Of a DNA stretch of 64,000 bases, positions 46,005 to 54,673 are shown one piece after another. Made by a program: the position numbers and the translations under genes. Numbering within the stretch: position 1 is the first letter of the stretch; each line of letters begins with the position of its first letter. The stretch lies in assembly GCA_021156175.1 (NCBI GenBank), contig JAJNBL010000008.1, positions 21,206-85,205 of the forward strand, read 5' to 3'. Source of the stretch: Rickettsiales bacterium (GTDB lineage: Bacteria > Pseudomonadota > Alphaproteobacteria > Rickettsiales > JAJNBL01). The notes below the pieces were generated by a model, which was not told the origin of the DNA, did not search any database, and was given only the letters and a program-made list of their open reading frames with translations.

Positions 46005-46364
46005 TTACTTCTCCCCTGTATCGTCTATGCGATGTTTTGTCCCTTGCACATGATAGGCCTGATGCCCACGGGATTGTTGGTTCAGTAGATTCAATTTTGC
46101 TTTCACTTCATCACGTTTGGTTTGGAGTGCAAAAGAGAGCTGCGTTAAATCCCCAATCAGATGCTCAAGCTCTTCTTGATACATCGCTCCTTCTTCCAAA
46201 GACAAGGAGGAGATGGCTTTGCATAAATCCTGAGTAAGAGATTCAAGAATGGTCAGATCCACGATTTCCCCTTGCTCAAACGCTGTTTTTTCACGTTTAA
46301 CGATATCCCACACGCGCAGGAATAGTTCTTCAACCACCTGTGAACCGGATGTTTCTACGATCAC
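46005..46364 (-). CDS. small helical flagellar-cluster protein, unknown
   Basis: 119 residues, mostly helical, glutamate-, leucine- and glutamine-rich, with no membrane segment and no recognised motif. It begins at an ATG overlapping the preceding FlhB-like gene (4 bases, ATGA) and ends 3 bases before fliO, so it belongs to the flagellar transcript. Its size and helical character recall FliT/FlgN-like export chaperones, but similarity is not visible. Confidence 0.65.
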   Translation of the reverse strand: MIVETSGSQVVEELFLRVWDIVKREKTAFEQGEIVDLTILESLTQDLCKAISSLSLEEGAMYQEELEHLIGDLTQLSFALQTKRDEVKAKLNLLNQQSRGHQAYHVQGTKHRIDDTGEK

Positions 46365-46684
46365 AACCCCTCTCTTTTATCGTGCTTTTTATACTGGGCA
46401 TTGGTCCGATAGACATATGCCAGAATTTCTGCGACCGCCGCATAGGCCTCGACCGGAATCATAGTATCCACGTCGAGCACCGACAGTATCTCCGCCAGTT
46501 CGCGGTTCTCATGGACTTCAATCCCCTGCTCGCGAGCAATGGCTAAAATCTGCTCCGCGATATAGCCTTTACCCGTTGCTACGACATGCGGCGCAGGATC
46601 GCTATCGCGCTCATAACCCAGTGCAATGGCGATGCGTTCTTCAGGTTTGGCGTGATGTCCTGGTGGCCTAGGCTTATCTGGCAT
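46361..46684 (-). CDS. FlhB-like C-terminal domain protein (FhlB)
   Basis: 107 residues. Matches the cytosolic C-terminal part of FlhB: ERIAIALGYERDSDPAPHVVATGKGYIAEQILAIAREQGIEVHENRELAEILSVLDV. The NPTH autocleavage motif of full FlhB is absent, so it is the small soluble FhlB type found beside flagellar genes. It may act in export substrate switching. ATGA overlap to the next gene. Confidence 0.88.
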   Translation of the reverse strand: MPDKPRPPGHHAKPEERIAIALGYERDSDPAPHVVATGKGYIAEQILAIAREQGIEVHENRELAEILSVLDVDTMIPVEAYAAVAEILAYVYRTNAQYKKHDKREGL

Positions 46685-46770
46685 GCGTCGTATCCCTCCA
46701 GATACCGATCTATTCCGGGATGATAAGCGGCTCGAGGATCAGAGGCAAACGAAATTTCTCTGTGGCGAAT

Positions 46771-47556
46771 TCAGGCTTTTATGGCGCCCCTATTTCCTTT
46801 GATATCATGCACTCTTAGGTAATCGACGCCTTTAGCTGCAAGTTCACTCGAGGTTATCTTTGTTGCCTCTTCCCGATCCGCACCTACCCGTGAAAGGAAT
46901 GATTTCCGAGAATGCCCGACAAACAAAGGAACATTGAGCTCACGAAATGCCGCAATCCCTTTAACCAGCGCCAGTGATTGCTCCGCCGTTTTTCCAAACC
47001 CTAAACCGGGATCAAAAATGAGACGATTACGGCTTATGCCTTTGGCTTGCAACGCTGCGAATTTCGCTTCCGCCCATTGATACACCTCCGCCACCGGATT
47101 GCAGCCTTCGGGAAGTGTACGGTTTTTATCGGCAGGAACGCCCAAATTATGCATGACAACAAGCTGGACTTTGGCGTCCTTCACGGCCTCGATCATCAAG
47201 GGATTTGAAAAACCGGAGACATCATTGATCCAATCCACGCCAAGGGCGATCGCTTTTTGCGCTGTTTCAGGGTGATACGTATCCACACTTACCCCCACTC
47301 CTGCCGCCTTCGCCATAAGGATAAGGTTGGGCAGCACGGCATCAAGCCGCTCCCATTCTTCAGCGCCAGTTAGGGGAATCGCCCCTGGCCGGGTGGATTC
47401 TGCGCCGATATCCAACACAGCAGCCCCCTCCTCGATCAACTCCTTGCCATGCTTTAAGGCTTTAGCGGCGTCAAGGAAGTCTCCTCCATCCGAAAAGGAA
47501 TCCGGGGTGATGTTGAGGATACCGACTAATTTCGTTTTAACAGGAGGAACCATCAT
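46771..47556 (-). CDS. folP: dihydropteroate synthase
   Basis: 261 residues. Joins p-aminobenzoate with hydroxymethyldihydropterin pyrophosphate in folate synthesis. Signatures: LVGILNITPDSFSDGG at the N-terminus, IGAESTRPGA, VDTYHPETAQ, FDPGLGFGKT, and VGHSRKSFLSRV. TIM barrel. Close to but not in the flagellar transcript (87 bases from the FhlB gene). A hairpin terminator of rpmJ lies upstream. Confidence 0.95.
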   Translation of the reverse strand: MMVPPVKTKLVGILNITPDSFSDGGDFLDAAKALKHGKELIEEGAAVLDIGAESTRPGAIPLTGAEEWERLDAVLPNLILMAKAAGVGVSVDTYHPETAQKAIALGVDWINDVSGFSNPLMIEAVKDAKVQLVVMHNLGVPADKNRTLPEGCNPVAEVYQWAEAKFAALQAKGISRNRLIFDPGLGFGKTAEQSLALVKGIAAFRELNVPLFVGHSRKSFLSRVGADREEATKITSSELAAKGVDYLRVHDIKGNRGAIKA

Positions 47557-47569
47557 GGCTTAACCCTAG

Positions 47570-47601
47570 AAATAAGAAAGGCGACCGCTTGGCCGCCTTT
47601 T
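47570..47601 (-). terminator. hairpin between rpmJ and folP
   Basis: On the minus strand: GGCGGCC, AAGC loop, GGTCGCC, then TTTCTTATTTC. One G-T mismatch in the stem. It follows the rpmJ stop by 27 bases. Confidence 0.6.
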
Positions 47602-47628
47602 ATATGCTGTCTCTTTGACGCAAGAATA

Positions 47629-47754
47629 TCAACCCTGGCGTGCTTTATAGCGAGGGTTTTTCTTGTTAATGATATATACGCGACCTTTGCGGCGAACGAT
47701 ACGGCAGTTCTTATCGCGCAATTTTGCGGTTTTCAGTGAGTTAATAATCTTCAT
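47629..47754 (-). CDS. rpmJ: 50S ribosomal protein L36
   Basis: 41 residues, too short for most gene lists. Reads [17 protein letters not shown] then [20 protein letters not shown] and ends ARQG. The basic [21 protein letters not shown] tail is the L36 fingerprint. It has one cysteine only (C17) of the four zinc-binding positions, so it is the C- (zinc-free) form, with a longer loop than the 37-residue E. coli type. GAGG lies 5 bases before the ATG. A strong promoter and a terminator frame it, so it is its own transcript. Confidence 0.95.
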   Translation of the reverse strand: MKIINSLKTAKLRDKNCRIVRRKGRVYIINKKNPRYKARQG

Positions 47755-47852
47755 ATTCGCCTCAAATTTTATCCAAAATCTTTCCAGAAATCCCTGGTTT
47801 TTAAGGGCAATTCCGCCTACGCAACGACAATTTGCGTGAAATAGGAGCGGCG

Positions 47853-47881
47853 TTTATAGGATATTGCATCCTGGTTGTCAA
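47853..47881 (-). promoter_or_regulatory. sigma-70 promoter of rpmJ
   Basis: On the minus strand: TTGACA (47881-47876), 17 bases, TATAAA (47858-47853). Matches the consensus at 11 of 12 positions. It faces the rpmJ gene 99 bases away. Confidence 0.75.
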
Positions 47882-47904
47882 GCCCTAGTCCTCATATTTT
47901 AGCT

Positions 47905-47920
47905 CATACTTTAAAGTATG
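47905..47920. promoter_or_regulatory. perfect 16-bp palindrome, candidate operator
   Basis: CATACTTTAAAGTATG is a perfect 16-bp palindrome placed between the rpmJ promoter and the rimP leader. It could bind a dimeric regulator controlling either side. No partner regulator is identified. Confidence 0.4.
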
Positions 47921-47996
47921 TTGTAAAATCGTGCTTTTATGGGCTTGCGTCTTTGCTTATTTTATGATACATTTCCCTCAACCTGAGAAATATATC

Positions 47997-48026
47997 AAAA
48001 GGTGGGCTCTAGCCCGCCTTTTTTAT
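47997..48026 (+). terminator. terminator-like hairpin in the rimP leader
   Basis: AAAAGGTGGGCT, CT loop, AGCCCGCCTTTTTT: a stem of 10 bp with one G-T pair and a run of T residues. It precedes the rimP start by 25 bases. With no gene between it and the rpmJ promoter region, it would act on transcripts that enter the rimP-nusA operon, so it is an attenuator candidate. Confidence 0.65.
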
Positions 48027-48051
48027 TTGGTTTTAAGACCAGCATAGATTT

Positions 48052-48594
48052 ATGATGCAAACACCGATAGAAGCACGTATTAGCGGTATTATTACCCCGG
48101 CCATACAAAGTACTGGACATGAGATTGTCCGCGTGCGTTATACGGGCGGAGGCCAGCGTAAAACCCTGCAGATCATGATTGAACGCCAAGATGGCACGCC
48201 GGTCACGGTGGAAAATTGCGCAGATGTGAGCCATGCGGTTTCGGCGATCCTCGATGTTGAAGACCCAATTTCGGATGAGTATGATCTTGAAGTCAGCTCT
48301 CCGGGCATTGACCGCCCGCTTGTGAAGCTCACAGATTTTGACCGCTTTACTGGCTTTGAAACGCGTATTAATACTGCTGTGGCGATTGAAGGCCAACGGA
48401 AGTTTAAAGGACGCTTGAGAGGCACAGCTGAAAACGAGGCTGTTCTGCTGGAATTACCGCCCGCAGGCAAATTCGACGAAGCCACCACAATCCGTATTCC
48501 GTATGCAGATATTGAATCGGCCAAACTGGTGATGAGTAATGAATTGATGGCGCTTTCCGCGCCGAAGAAAATACCCGCCGATGGGAACTCATAA
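48052..48594 (+). CDS. rimP: ribosome maturation factor RimP
   Basis: 180 residues. Needed for 30S subunit maturation. N-terminal domain with HEIVRVRYTGGGQRKTLQIMIERQDG and VTVENCADVSHAVSAILDVEDPISDEYDLEVSSPGIDRPLVK, the RimP signature; then an Sm-like C-terminal domain. First gene of the nusA-infB operon; nusA begins 54 bases downstream. Confidence 0.95.
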   Translation: MMQTPIEARISGIITPAIQSTGHEIVRVRYTGGGQRKTLQIMIERQDGTPVTVENCADVSHAVSAILDVEDPISDEYDLEVSSPGIDRPLVKLTDFDRFTGFETRINTAVAIEGQRKFKGRLRGTAENEAVLLELPPAGKFDEATTIRIPYADIESAKLVMSNELMALSAPKKIPADGNS

Positions 48595-48647
48595 GAGTAA
48601 GTCGGAATATATAACAACCCTAATTAACTTGTTTTAAGGAGATGTCC

Positions 48648-50180
48648 ATGGCTGTAAACTTTACTACTGAGCTGATCCAAGTAGCTGATGCGGTTGCCCG
48701 CGAGAAAGATGTGCCGCGCGAGGCTGTGATCCAGGCGATGGAGAATGCGATTGAAATCGCTGCTCGTAAGAAATACGGTTATGAACATACGATCCGTGCG
48801 AAAATCGACGGCACGGGTGTGAAGCTGTTCCGCGATATGGAAGTAGTTGCAGATAATGATCCTGAAGCGCTCGATGAAGAAAAACGCTTTACAAAAATCA
48901 GCTTGAGCGAAGCGCGTCAGAAAAACGCCGATATCGAAATTGGTGGTGTTATTTCTGAGCCCCTGCCTCCGATCGATTTGGGTCGCGTTGCTGCACAAAC
49001 CGCGAAGCAAGTCATTATTCAAAAAGTACGTGATGCTGAGCGTGAGCGTCAATTCGACGAATACAAAAACCGCGTCGGTGAGATCATGAATGGTATTGTG
49101 AAGCGGGTGGATTTCGGCAACGTGATCGTAGGGCTTGGGCATTCGACCGAAGCCGTTATTACACGCGATAACCAAATCCGTGGTGAAAACTTTAAAGTGA
49201 ATGACCGCGTCCGTGCGTATTTGAAAGATGTGCGTCGCGAGACCAAAGGCCATCAGATTTTCCTGTCCCGTACAGCACCGGAATTTATGGCGAAATTGTT
49301 CGCGCAAGAAGTGCCCGAAATTTATGATGGCATTATCGAAGTGAAATCGGTAGCACGCGAGCCTGGCTCACGCGCGAAAATCGCGGTATTCTCACACGAT
49401 CCAGGCATTGATCCAGTGGGTTCATGCGTGGGTGTTCGCGGTGCGCGGGTACAGGCGGTGATCGCTGAACTTCAAGGCGAGAAAATCGACATTATCCAAT
49501 ATTCCGCAGATCCTGCGACCTTTATCGTAAATGCGCTGGCGCCTGCCGAAGTGGCGAAAGTCGTAATCGACGAAGATAAACGCCGTATCGAAGTGGTGGT
49601 ACCAGACGAGCAACTCAGCCTAGCGATCGGACGCCGCGGCCAGAACGTACGTCTTGCATCGCAACTCGCCGGTTGGAACATTGACGTCCTCACGGAAGAA
49701 ACAGAATCGAAACGTCGCACCGAAGAGTTTAACAACCTGTCTGAGCTCTTTATTAAAGCACTCGATGTAGAAGATGTGATTGCGCACTTGCTGGTTGCTG
49801 AAGGCTTCACGTCGGTCGAAGAAGTAGCGTATGTTCCGGTAGAAGATCTCTCTGGCATTGAAGGTTTTGATGCCGATGTGGCGGAAGAACTGCGTCAACG
49901 CGCTCGGACTTACCTTGAGAGCCTGCAGCAGAAGCTAAAAGATGCTGCGCAGACCCTGGGAATCGAGGCGGCGGTATTCGAATTGCCGCACCTGAAAGAC
50001 GAACATATCGTAGCATTAGGCGAGAAAGGATTGAAAACCCTGGACGATATCGCCGATCTATCGCATGATGAGTTTGTAGAATTAATTCCTGCATCGGGCT
50101 TAAAGCGCGATCAAATTGACGAAACGATTATGGCTGCACGAGCACATTGGTTTGACCAAGACTCCGCAGCAAAGGCATAA
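48648..50180 (+). CDS. nusA: transcription termination/antitermination factor NusA
   Basis: 510 residues. The start is fixed at 48648: AAGGAG (48636-48641) overlaps the other ATG at 48642, leaving 6 bases before 48648. Domains: N-terminal RNAP-binding domain (1-130), S1 (about 135-200, NGIVKRVDFGNVIVGLG), KH1 and KH2 (GSCVGVRGARVQAV, IGRRGQNVRLASQLAGWNIDV), and two C-terminal acidic helix-hairpin-helix repeats (about 360-500). A hexamer-free monomer that binds RNAP and Rho. The ylxR gene often found before infB is absent. Confidence 0.97.
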   Translation: MAVNFTTELIQVADAVAREKDVPREAVIQAMENAIEIAARKKYGYEHTIRAKIDGTGVKLFRDMEVVADNDPEALDEEKRFTKISLSEARQKNADIEIGGVISEPLPPIDLGRVAAQTAKQVIIQKVRDAERERQFDEYKNRVGEIMNGIVKRVDFGNVIVGLGHSTEAVITRDNQIRGENFKVNDRVRAYLKDVRRETKGHQIFLSRTAPEFMAKLFAQEVPEIYDGIIEVKSVAREPGSRAKIAVFSHDPGIDPVGSCVGVRGARVQAVIAELQGEKIDIIQYSADPATFIVNALAPAEVAKVVIDEDKRRIEVVVPDEQLSLAIGRRGQNVRLASQLAGWNIDVLTEETESKRRTEEFNNLSELFIKALDVEDVIAHLLVAEGFTSVEEVAYVPVEDLSGIEGFDADVAEELRQRARTYLESLQQKLKDAAQTLGIEAAVFELPHLKDEHIVALGEKGLKTLDDIADLSHDEFVELIPASGLKRDQIDETIMAARAHWFDQDSAAKA

Positions 50181-50261
50181 AGACTAAGTTTGAGGAGAGG
50201 ATTGGTCCTCTTCTTAGGCTCTTTAAAAACGAACGACTATAAATAAAGAGACTCTGGAAAC

Positions 50262-52826
50262 ATGACTGACATTCAAAAACCCAAAACCCTTTCACTCAAA
50301 AAGACCGTGAGTGTCAGTGATGTGGAACAGAGCTTTTCCCATGGGCGGAAAAAAACCGTAAAAGTGGAAGTACGCAAGAAACGTACATTCACCCGCGGTG
50401 ACGATGGCAGAATGGCACTTGAGCCAGGAATGGAACCTCATTTCGAAGATGAAATAGTCGCCACCACTCCTTCCCCTGCTGCAATCGCTCCCTCTTTTGA
50501 TGATGGACTTACTGATTCTGAACGCCAGGCACGCCTAAAAGCATTACAACATGCGGAAAGTAATCGCGAACAGGAAACGGAACGTCGGACACGTGAGGCA
50601 GAAGAAGCCAACCGCCGCCGTGAAGACGAAAAACGCCGGAAAATCGAGACTGACGAAGCCCGCGCGAAACTTGATGCAGAACTTCAAGCCCGCGAAGCCA
50701 TTGAACGTGCGAAAACGGTGGAAGCTTCCACTCCTGCTACGGCTACGGCTACCCCTGCCCCTGCCGCACCCGAAACGGAAGAAGCAAAAGCATCACGCCT
50801 ACTGAAAACCCAAACCGGAAAGCTTATCCTCAAAACCGATGGAAAATCGCGTAAAGATGAAGAAGAAGAGGCGCAACAAAAGGCCAAAGACAAAAAAACA
50901 CGCCTTGCGGATGAAAAACGCCGTGCGGGTGGTAAACTTACCCTGACGCAAGCACTTGCCTCAGGCGATGGAGATAGCGAAGCAGGCCGCACACGAAGCC
51001 TTGCATCAGTTCGCCGCGCACGCGAAAAAGCACGCCGCCAAGAAATGGGGTCTTCTACAGAGAAAGTCTACCGCGAGGTAACTATCCCGGAAACCATCAC
51101 GGTGCAAGAACTTGCTAACCGGATGACAGAACGCGCAACCGATGTGATTCGCGGACTCATGAAAATGGGCATGATGGCAACCACGAACGATGTGATCGAT
51201 GCGGATACCGCAGAGCTTATCGTTAGCGAATTTGGCCATACACCAAAACGCGTCACGGAAGCAGATATTGAAAACGTCCTTCTTGCCGATGACCAAGACA
51301 CACCGGCAAGCTTACGTCCTCGTGCACCAGTAGTAACCATCATGGGTCACGTTGACCATGGTAAAACGTCACTCCTTGATGCACTTCGTCAAACCGATGT
51401 GGCAGCAGGAGAATCCGGCGGGATCACCCAGCATATCGGCGCATATCGTGTGAAGTTGAAAAACGATCAGCATATCACCTTCCTTGATACTCCAGGTCAC
51501 GCGGCATTTACCGCGATGCGCCTTCGCGGTGCGACCGCAACGGATATCGTTGTACTCGTAGTCGCTGCAGATGACGGCATCATGGAACAGACCGTTGAGG
51601 CGATTAATCACGCAAGAGCCGCAGGCGTGCCAATTATCGTGGCGATCAACAAAGTAGATAAGCCGCAAGCGAATCCTATGCGCGTGGCAACAGAACTTCT
51701 CCAACACGGCCTTGTGCCTGAATCCCTGGGGGGCGATATTATCACGGTAGAAGTGTCTGCCAAAATGAAAACAGGCCTTGATGCGCTGGAAGAAACAATC
51801 CTCCTCCAAGCAGAAATCCTTGAACTGAAAGCAAATCCTGCCCGTAAAGCTTCCGGTGTCGTTATTGAATCCCGGATGGATAAAACACGCGGACCAATTG
51901 CGACCTTACTCGTAAAACGTGGAACACTGCGCGTGGGCGACGTTATCCTTGCTGGTTCAACAACCGGCCGTGTGCGCGCCATGATGAACGAGCGCGGCAA
52001 ACACCTGGATGAAGCTACTCCTTCCGTTCCTGTCGAAATTACGGGACTTGAAGAAGCACCAGCAGCAGGGGATAACTTTGCGGTGGTCGATACCGAACGC
52101 CAAGCGCGCGAAATTGCGGAATACCGTGAAAAACGCGGCAAAGATCTTTCTGATGCAAGCCGTCGTCGCGGAAGCTTGGAGCATCTCTTCTCTAAAGCTG
52201 CGGGTAGCGGTTTGAAAGAATTACCGATTATTATCAAGGCTGATGTGCATGGTTCTGTGGAAGCGATCATCGGAAGCCTTAACAAGCTGGCACATGAAGA
52301 AGTCGCTGTAAAATTTTTGCATGGTGGTGTGGGCGCAATTACAGAATCCGACATCATGCTCGCCAAAGCTTCGGGCGCGCTTATTCTTGGCTTTAACGTC
52401 CGGGCAACGGCGAATGCCAAATCGCTTTCCGAACACGAACATATTACGTTACGCTACTATTCAATCATTTATAACTTGGTTGATGATGTGAAGCTGATGT
52501 TAACCGACATGTTGGCTCCTGAAGTTAAAGAGAATCATCTTGGTAATGCTACAATCCGCGAGGTGTTCAACCTTACGAAGTTTGGGAAAGTGGCTGGGTG
52601 CTTTGTTACCGAAGGGGTTATCCGCCGGGGTGCCGGAGTACGCTTGCTACGTGATAATATTGTTATCCACGAAGGCAAACTGAAAACCCTGAAACGCTTC
52701 AAAGATGACGCGAAAGAAGTGGCTTCGAACTTCGAGTGCGGTATGGCATTTGAAAATTATGAAGACATGAAAGTGGGCGATATCATCGAAGCCTTTGAAA
52801 CCGTTGAAGAGAAACGCGAACTATAA
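50262..52826 (+). CDS. infB: translation initiation factor IF-2
   Basis: 854 residues. GTPase that positions fMet-tRNA on the 30S. The N-terminal 300 residues are charged and repeat-rich (coiled-coil, with [17 protein letters not shown] and APAAPE regions). An IF2_N helix ([27 protein letters not shown], about 270-300) precedes the G domain: G1 GHVDHGKT (G362), G3 DTPGHAAF, G4 NKVDKP. Domains II, III and IV (fMet-tRNA binding) follow. Length within the usual range for Alphaproteobacteria. rbfA follows 3 bases downstream. Confidence 0.97.
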   Translation: MTDIQKPKTLSLKKTVSVSDVEQSFSHGRKKTVKVEVRKKRTFTRGDDGRMALEPGMEPHFEDEIVATTPSPAAIAPSFDDGLTDSERQARLKALQHAESNREQETERRTREAEEANRRREDEKRRKIETDEARAKLDAELQAREAIERAKTVEASTPATATATPAPAAPETEEAKASRLLKTQTGKLILKTDGKSRKDEEEEAQQKAKDKKTRLADEKRRAGGKLTLTQALASGDGDSEAGRTRSLASVRRAREKARRQEMGSSTEKVYREVTIPETITVQELANRMTERATDVIRGLMKMGMMATTNDVIDADTAELIVSEFGHTPKRVTEADIENVLLADDQDTPASLRPRAPVVTIMGHVDHGKTSLLDALRQTDVAAGESGGITQHIGAYRVKLKNDQHITFLDTPGHAAFTAMRLRGATATDIVVLVVAADDGIMEQTVEAINHARAAGVPIIVAINKVDKPQANPMRVATELLQHGLVPESLGGDIITVEVSAKMKTGLDALEETILLQAEILELKANPARKASGVVIESRMDKTRGPIATLLVKRGTLRVGDVILAGSTTGRVRAMMNERGKHLDEATPSVPVEITGLEEAPAAGDNFAVVDTERQAREIAEYREKRGKDLSDASRRRGSLEHLFSKAAGSGLKELPIIIKADVHGSVEAIIGSLNKLAHEEVAVKFLHGGVGAITESDIMLAKASGALILGFNVRATANAKSLSEHEHITLRYYSIIYNLVDDVKLMLTDMLAPEVKENHLGNATIREVFNLTKFGKVAGCFVTEGVIRRGAGVRLLRDNIVIHEGKLKTLKRFKDDAKEVASNFECGMAFENYEDMKVGDIIEAFETVEEKREL

Positions 52827-52829
52827 TTT

Positions 52830-53219
52830 ATGGCTAACGATCGTAATACGCAGCATGGCCCAACACAGCGCCAACTTCGAGTAGGCGAAGAGATTCGTCA
52901 TGTACTTGCTGATAGCTTTTCGCAAGGGAAAATCTACCATCCGGATCTGGGAATTTTGCCGGTGACGGTGTCGGAAGTACGGATTAGTCCTGATCTCAAA
53001 AACGCAACCGCGTTCGTGAGCGTTTTGGGCGGCGAAACGCCTCCGAAATTCTTGGATCGCTTGAATGAGTTATCCCACAGCTTCCGAAGCGAAGTGAACC
53101 GGAAAATAAAACTCCGAAATTCTCCAAAAATTACATTTAAACTCGATAATTCTTTCGAGGAATCACACCGTATCCACAGTCTACTTGAACGTCTCCAGTC
53201 AGAGAACAAAGACGGATAA
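52830..53219 (+). CDS. rbfA: ribosome-binding factor A
   Basis: 129 residues. KH-like fold assisting 16S rRNA maturation. RQLRVGEEIRHVLADSFSQGKI and VSEVRISPDLKNATAFVSVLGG are family-typical. ATG follows the infB stop by 3 bases; truB follows by 11 bases. Confidence 0.93.
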   Translation: MANDRNTQHGPTQRQLRVGEEIRHVLADSFSQGKIYHPDLGILPVTVSEVRISPDLKNATAFVSVLGGETPPKFLDRLNELSHSFRSEVNRKIKLRNSPKITFKLDNSFEESHRIHSLLERLQSENKDG

Positions 53220-53230
53220 AAAGGCTTCTC

Positions 53231-54148
53231 TTGGATCATACCACACAATCTCCCCTTAACGGCTGGCTCATCATCGACAAACCGGCAGGATTAAGCTCCG
53301 CTGCGGTCGTTTCCCGTGTAAAATACCTGACCAAAGCCAAGCGCGTTGGGCATGGAGGGACGCTTGATCCTTTAGCAACCGGCATCCTCCCCATTGCCAT
53401 CGGCGAAGCCACCAAAACAGTTTCTTATGCAATGGACGGGAAGAAAGCCTACCGTTTTGGAGTGGCTTTTGGCACGGCACGGGATACGGATGATAGCGAG
53501 GGCGAGGTAATTGCCACCTCCCCTCATATTCCTTCGGAGAGCGAGATTGAAGCTGTTTTACCTCAGTTTGTAGGTGAAATCTCCCAACGGCCACCGGTCT
53601 ATTCTGCCTTAAAGAAACAAGGGAAACGTGCCTGTGACCTGGCCAGAGAAGGAAAGCCGCCTGAAATGGTTCCCCGACAAATCACGATTGATGCCTTACG
53701 TCTCTGTGATTACGACCCAAACGAGGGTGAAGCCACACTGGAGGTCGCCTGCGGAAAAGGAACCTATGTAAGGGCAATCGGTCGCGATATTGGCGAGGCG
53801 GTGGGAAGCTTTGCCTATGTTTCATGGCTAAGACGCACCCGGGTAGGGAAGTTTGATGAAAATCATGCGATTTCACTGGAAACACTCGAAGAAATAGTGC
53901 ATACTGCGCAACTTGATGCGTATATGCATCCGGTGGTAGCTGTGCTGGACGACATCCCGGCAGTTACCCTCTCTCCCGAGTTGGAAACCGATCTCCGTCA
54001 CGGAAAAGTGGTTTCTATTAAACATTTGGGAGCATTGCCTGCTATTCATCCAGGCGCGACCGTAAAAGCCCTTTGTGGCGGAAAATTGGTAGCGTTTGCG
54101 ACGTATGAGGAAGGCCGGTTGAAATCAGTGCGCGGATTTAATTTATAA
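53231..54148 (+). CDS. truB: tRNA pseudouridine55 synthase
   Basis: 305 residues from a TTG start at 53231; no ATG is available before residue 70 or so, and AAGG lies 7 bases before the TTG. Makes pseudouridine 55 in the T-loop. Motifs: GWLIIDKPAGLSSAAVVSRVK, and VGHGGTLDPLATGILPIAIG with the catalytic aspartate (D46). The C-terminal PUA-like domain is short. Cytosolic. Followed 18 bases later by rpsO. Confidence 0.95.
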   Translation: MDHTTQSPLNGWLIIDKPAGLSSAAVVSRVKYLTKAKRVGHGGTLDPLATGILPIAIGEATKTVSYAMDGKKAYRFGVAFGTARDTDDSEGEVIATSPHIPSESEIEAVLPQFVGEISQRPPVYSALKKQGKRACDLAREGKPPEMVPRQITIDALRLCDYDPNEGEATLEVACGKGTYVRAIGRDIGEAVGSFAYVSWLRRTRVGKFDENHAISLETLEEIVHTAQLDAYMHPVVAVLDDIPAVTLSPELETDLRHGKVVSIKHLGALPAIHPGATVKALCGGKLVAFATYEEGRLKSVRGFNL

Positions 54149-54166
54149 CAAAAAAGGAGTGCAACG

Positions 54167-54436
54167 ATGTCGATTACTGCAAAGCGTAAGCAAGAGTTAA
54201 TTAAAGAATATGGCCAGGCTGATAAAGATACCGGTTCTGCAGAAGTGCAATGCGCGATTCTGTCCGAGCGGATCAATAACTTGACCGAACATTTCAAAAC
54301 CAACACGAAAGATCACCATTCCCGTCGTGGATTATTGATCCTGGTTGGCCGTAGACGCCGTTTGCTCGATTATTTGAAAAATAGCGAACAGGCACGTTAC
54401 GAGACGCTGATTAAGCGCCTCGACATACGGAAATAA
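54167..54436 (+). CDS. rpsO: 30S ribosomal protein S15
   Basis: 89 residues. [36 protein letters not shown] and [25 protein letters not shown] are canonical. AAGGAG is 7 bases before the ATG. A terminator follows. rpsO-pnp adjacency is the conserved arrangement. Confidence 0.98.
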   Translation: MSITAKRKQELIKEYGQADKDTGSAEVQCAILSERINNLTEHFKTNTKDHHSRRGLLILVGRRRRLLDYLKNSEQARYETLIKRLDIRK

Positions 54437-54443
54437 GTTTCTT

Positions 54444-54477
54444 AGGGGCTACGAGCATGGGTTTGTAGCCCCTTTCT
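54444..54477 (+). terminator. terminator between rpsO and pnp
   Basis: AGGGGCTAC, a 12-base loop, GTAGCCCC then TTTCTT. It lies 8 bases past the rpsO stop. A partial terminator that lets some transcripts reach pnp is likely. Confidence 0.75.
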
Positions 54478-54480
54478 TCA

Positions 54481-54558
54481 GGTGGGGTAATTATATTTTA
54501 TGTGCTTTTCCGGGATAGCTATTCCCGCAAAGAAAGTAGATAAAATATAATCACCCCC
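54481..54558 (+). promoter_or_regulatory. nested stem-loop in the pnp leader
   Basis: Outer arms GGGGTAATTATATTTTAT (54484-54501) and its near-complement (54540-54558) pair over 17 of 18 positions. Inside is CGGGATAGCTATTCCCG (54511-54527), a 17-base inverted repeat. It lies in the 236-base leader between the rpsO terminator and the pnp start. In E. coli the same place holds an RNase III-cleaved stem through which PNPase controls its own synthesis, so a similar function is inferred. Confidence 0.55.
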
Positions 54559-54673
54559 AAGTACAGAACGGCGTAAAAGCAGGGACATGCAGTCCCACCC
54601 TTTATGCCATCATCTCGCAAGAAAAATATCTTCGAAGATGTAAACAGCGTTTAATAAAAAGGAAAAGAGAAAA

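Noticed and set aside
48624..49307. 227-codon frame antisense to nusA
   Set aside because: Covered by an essential gene with strong domain matches; antisense frame without motif.
51608..52420. 270-codon frame antisense to infB
   Set aside because: Ser/Ala/Arg-rich shadow of the GTPase-domain coding strand.
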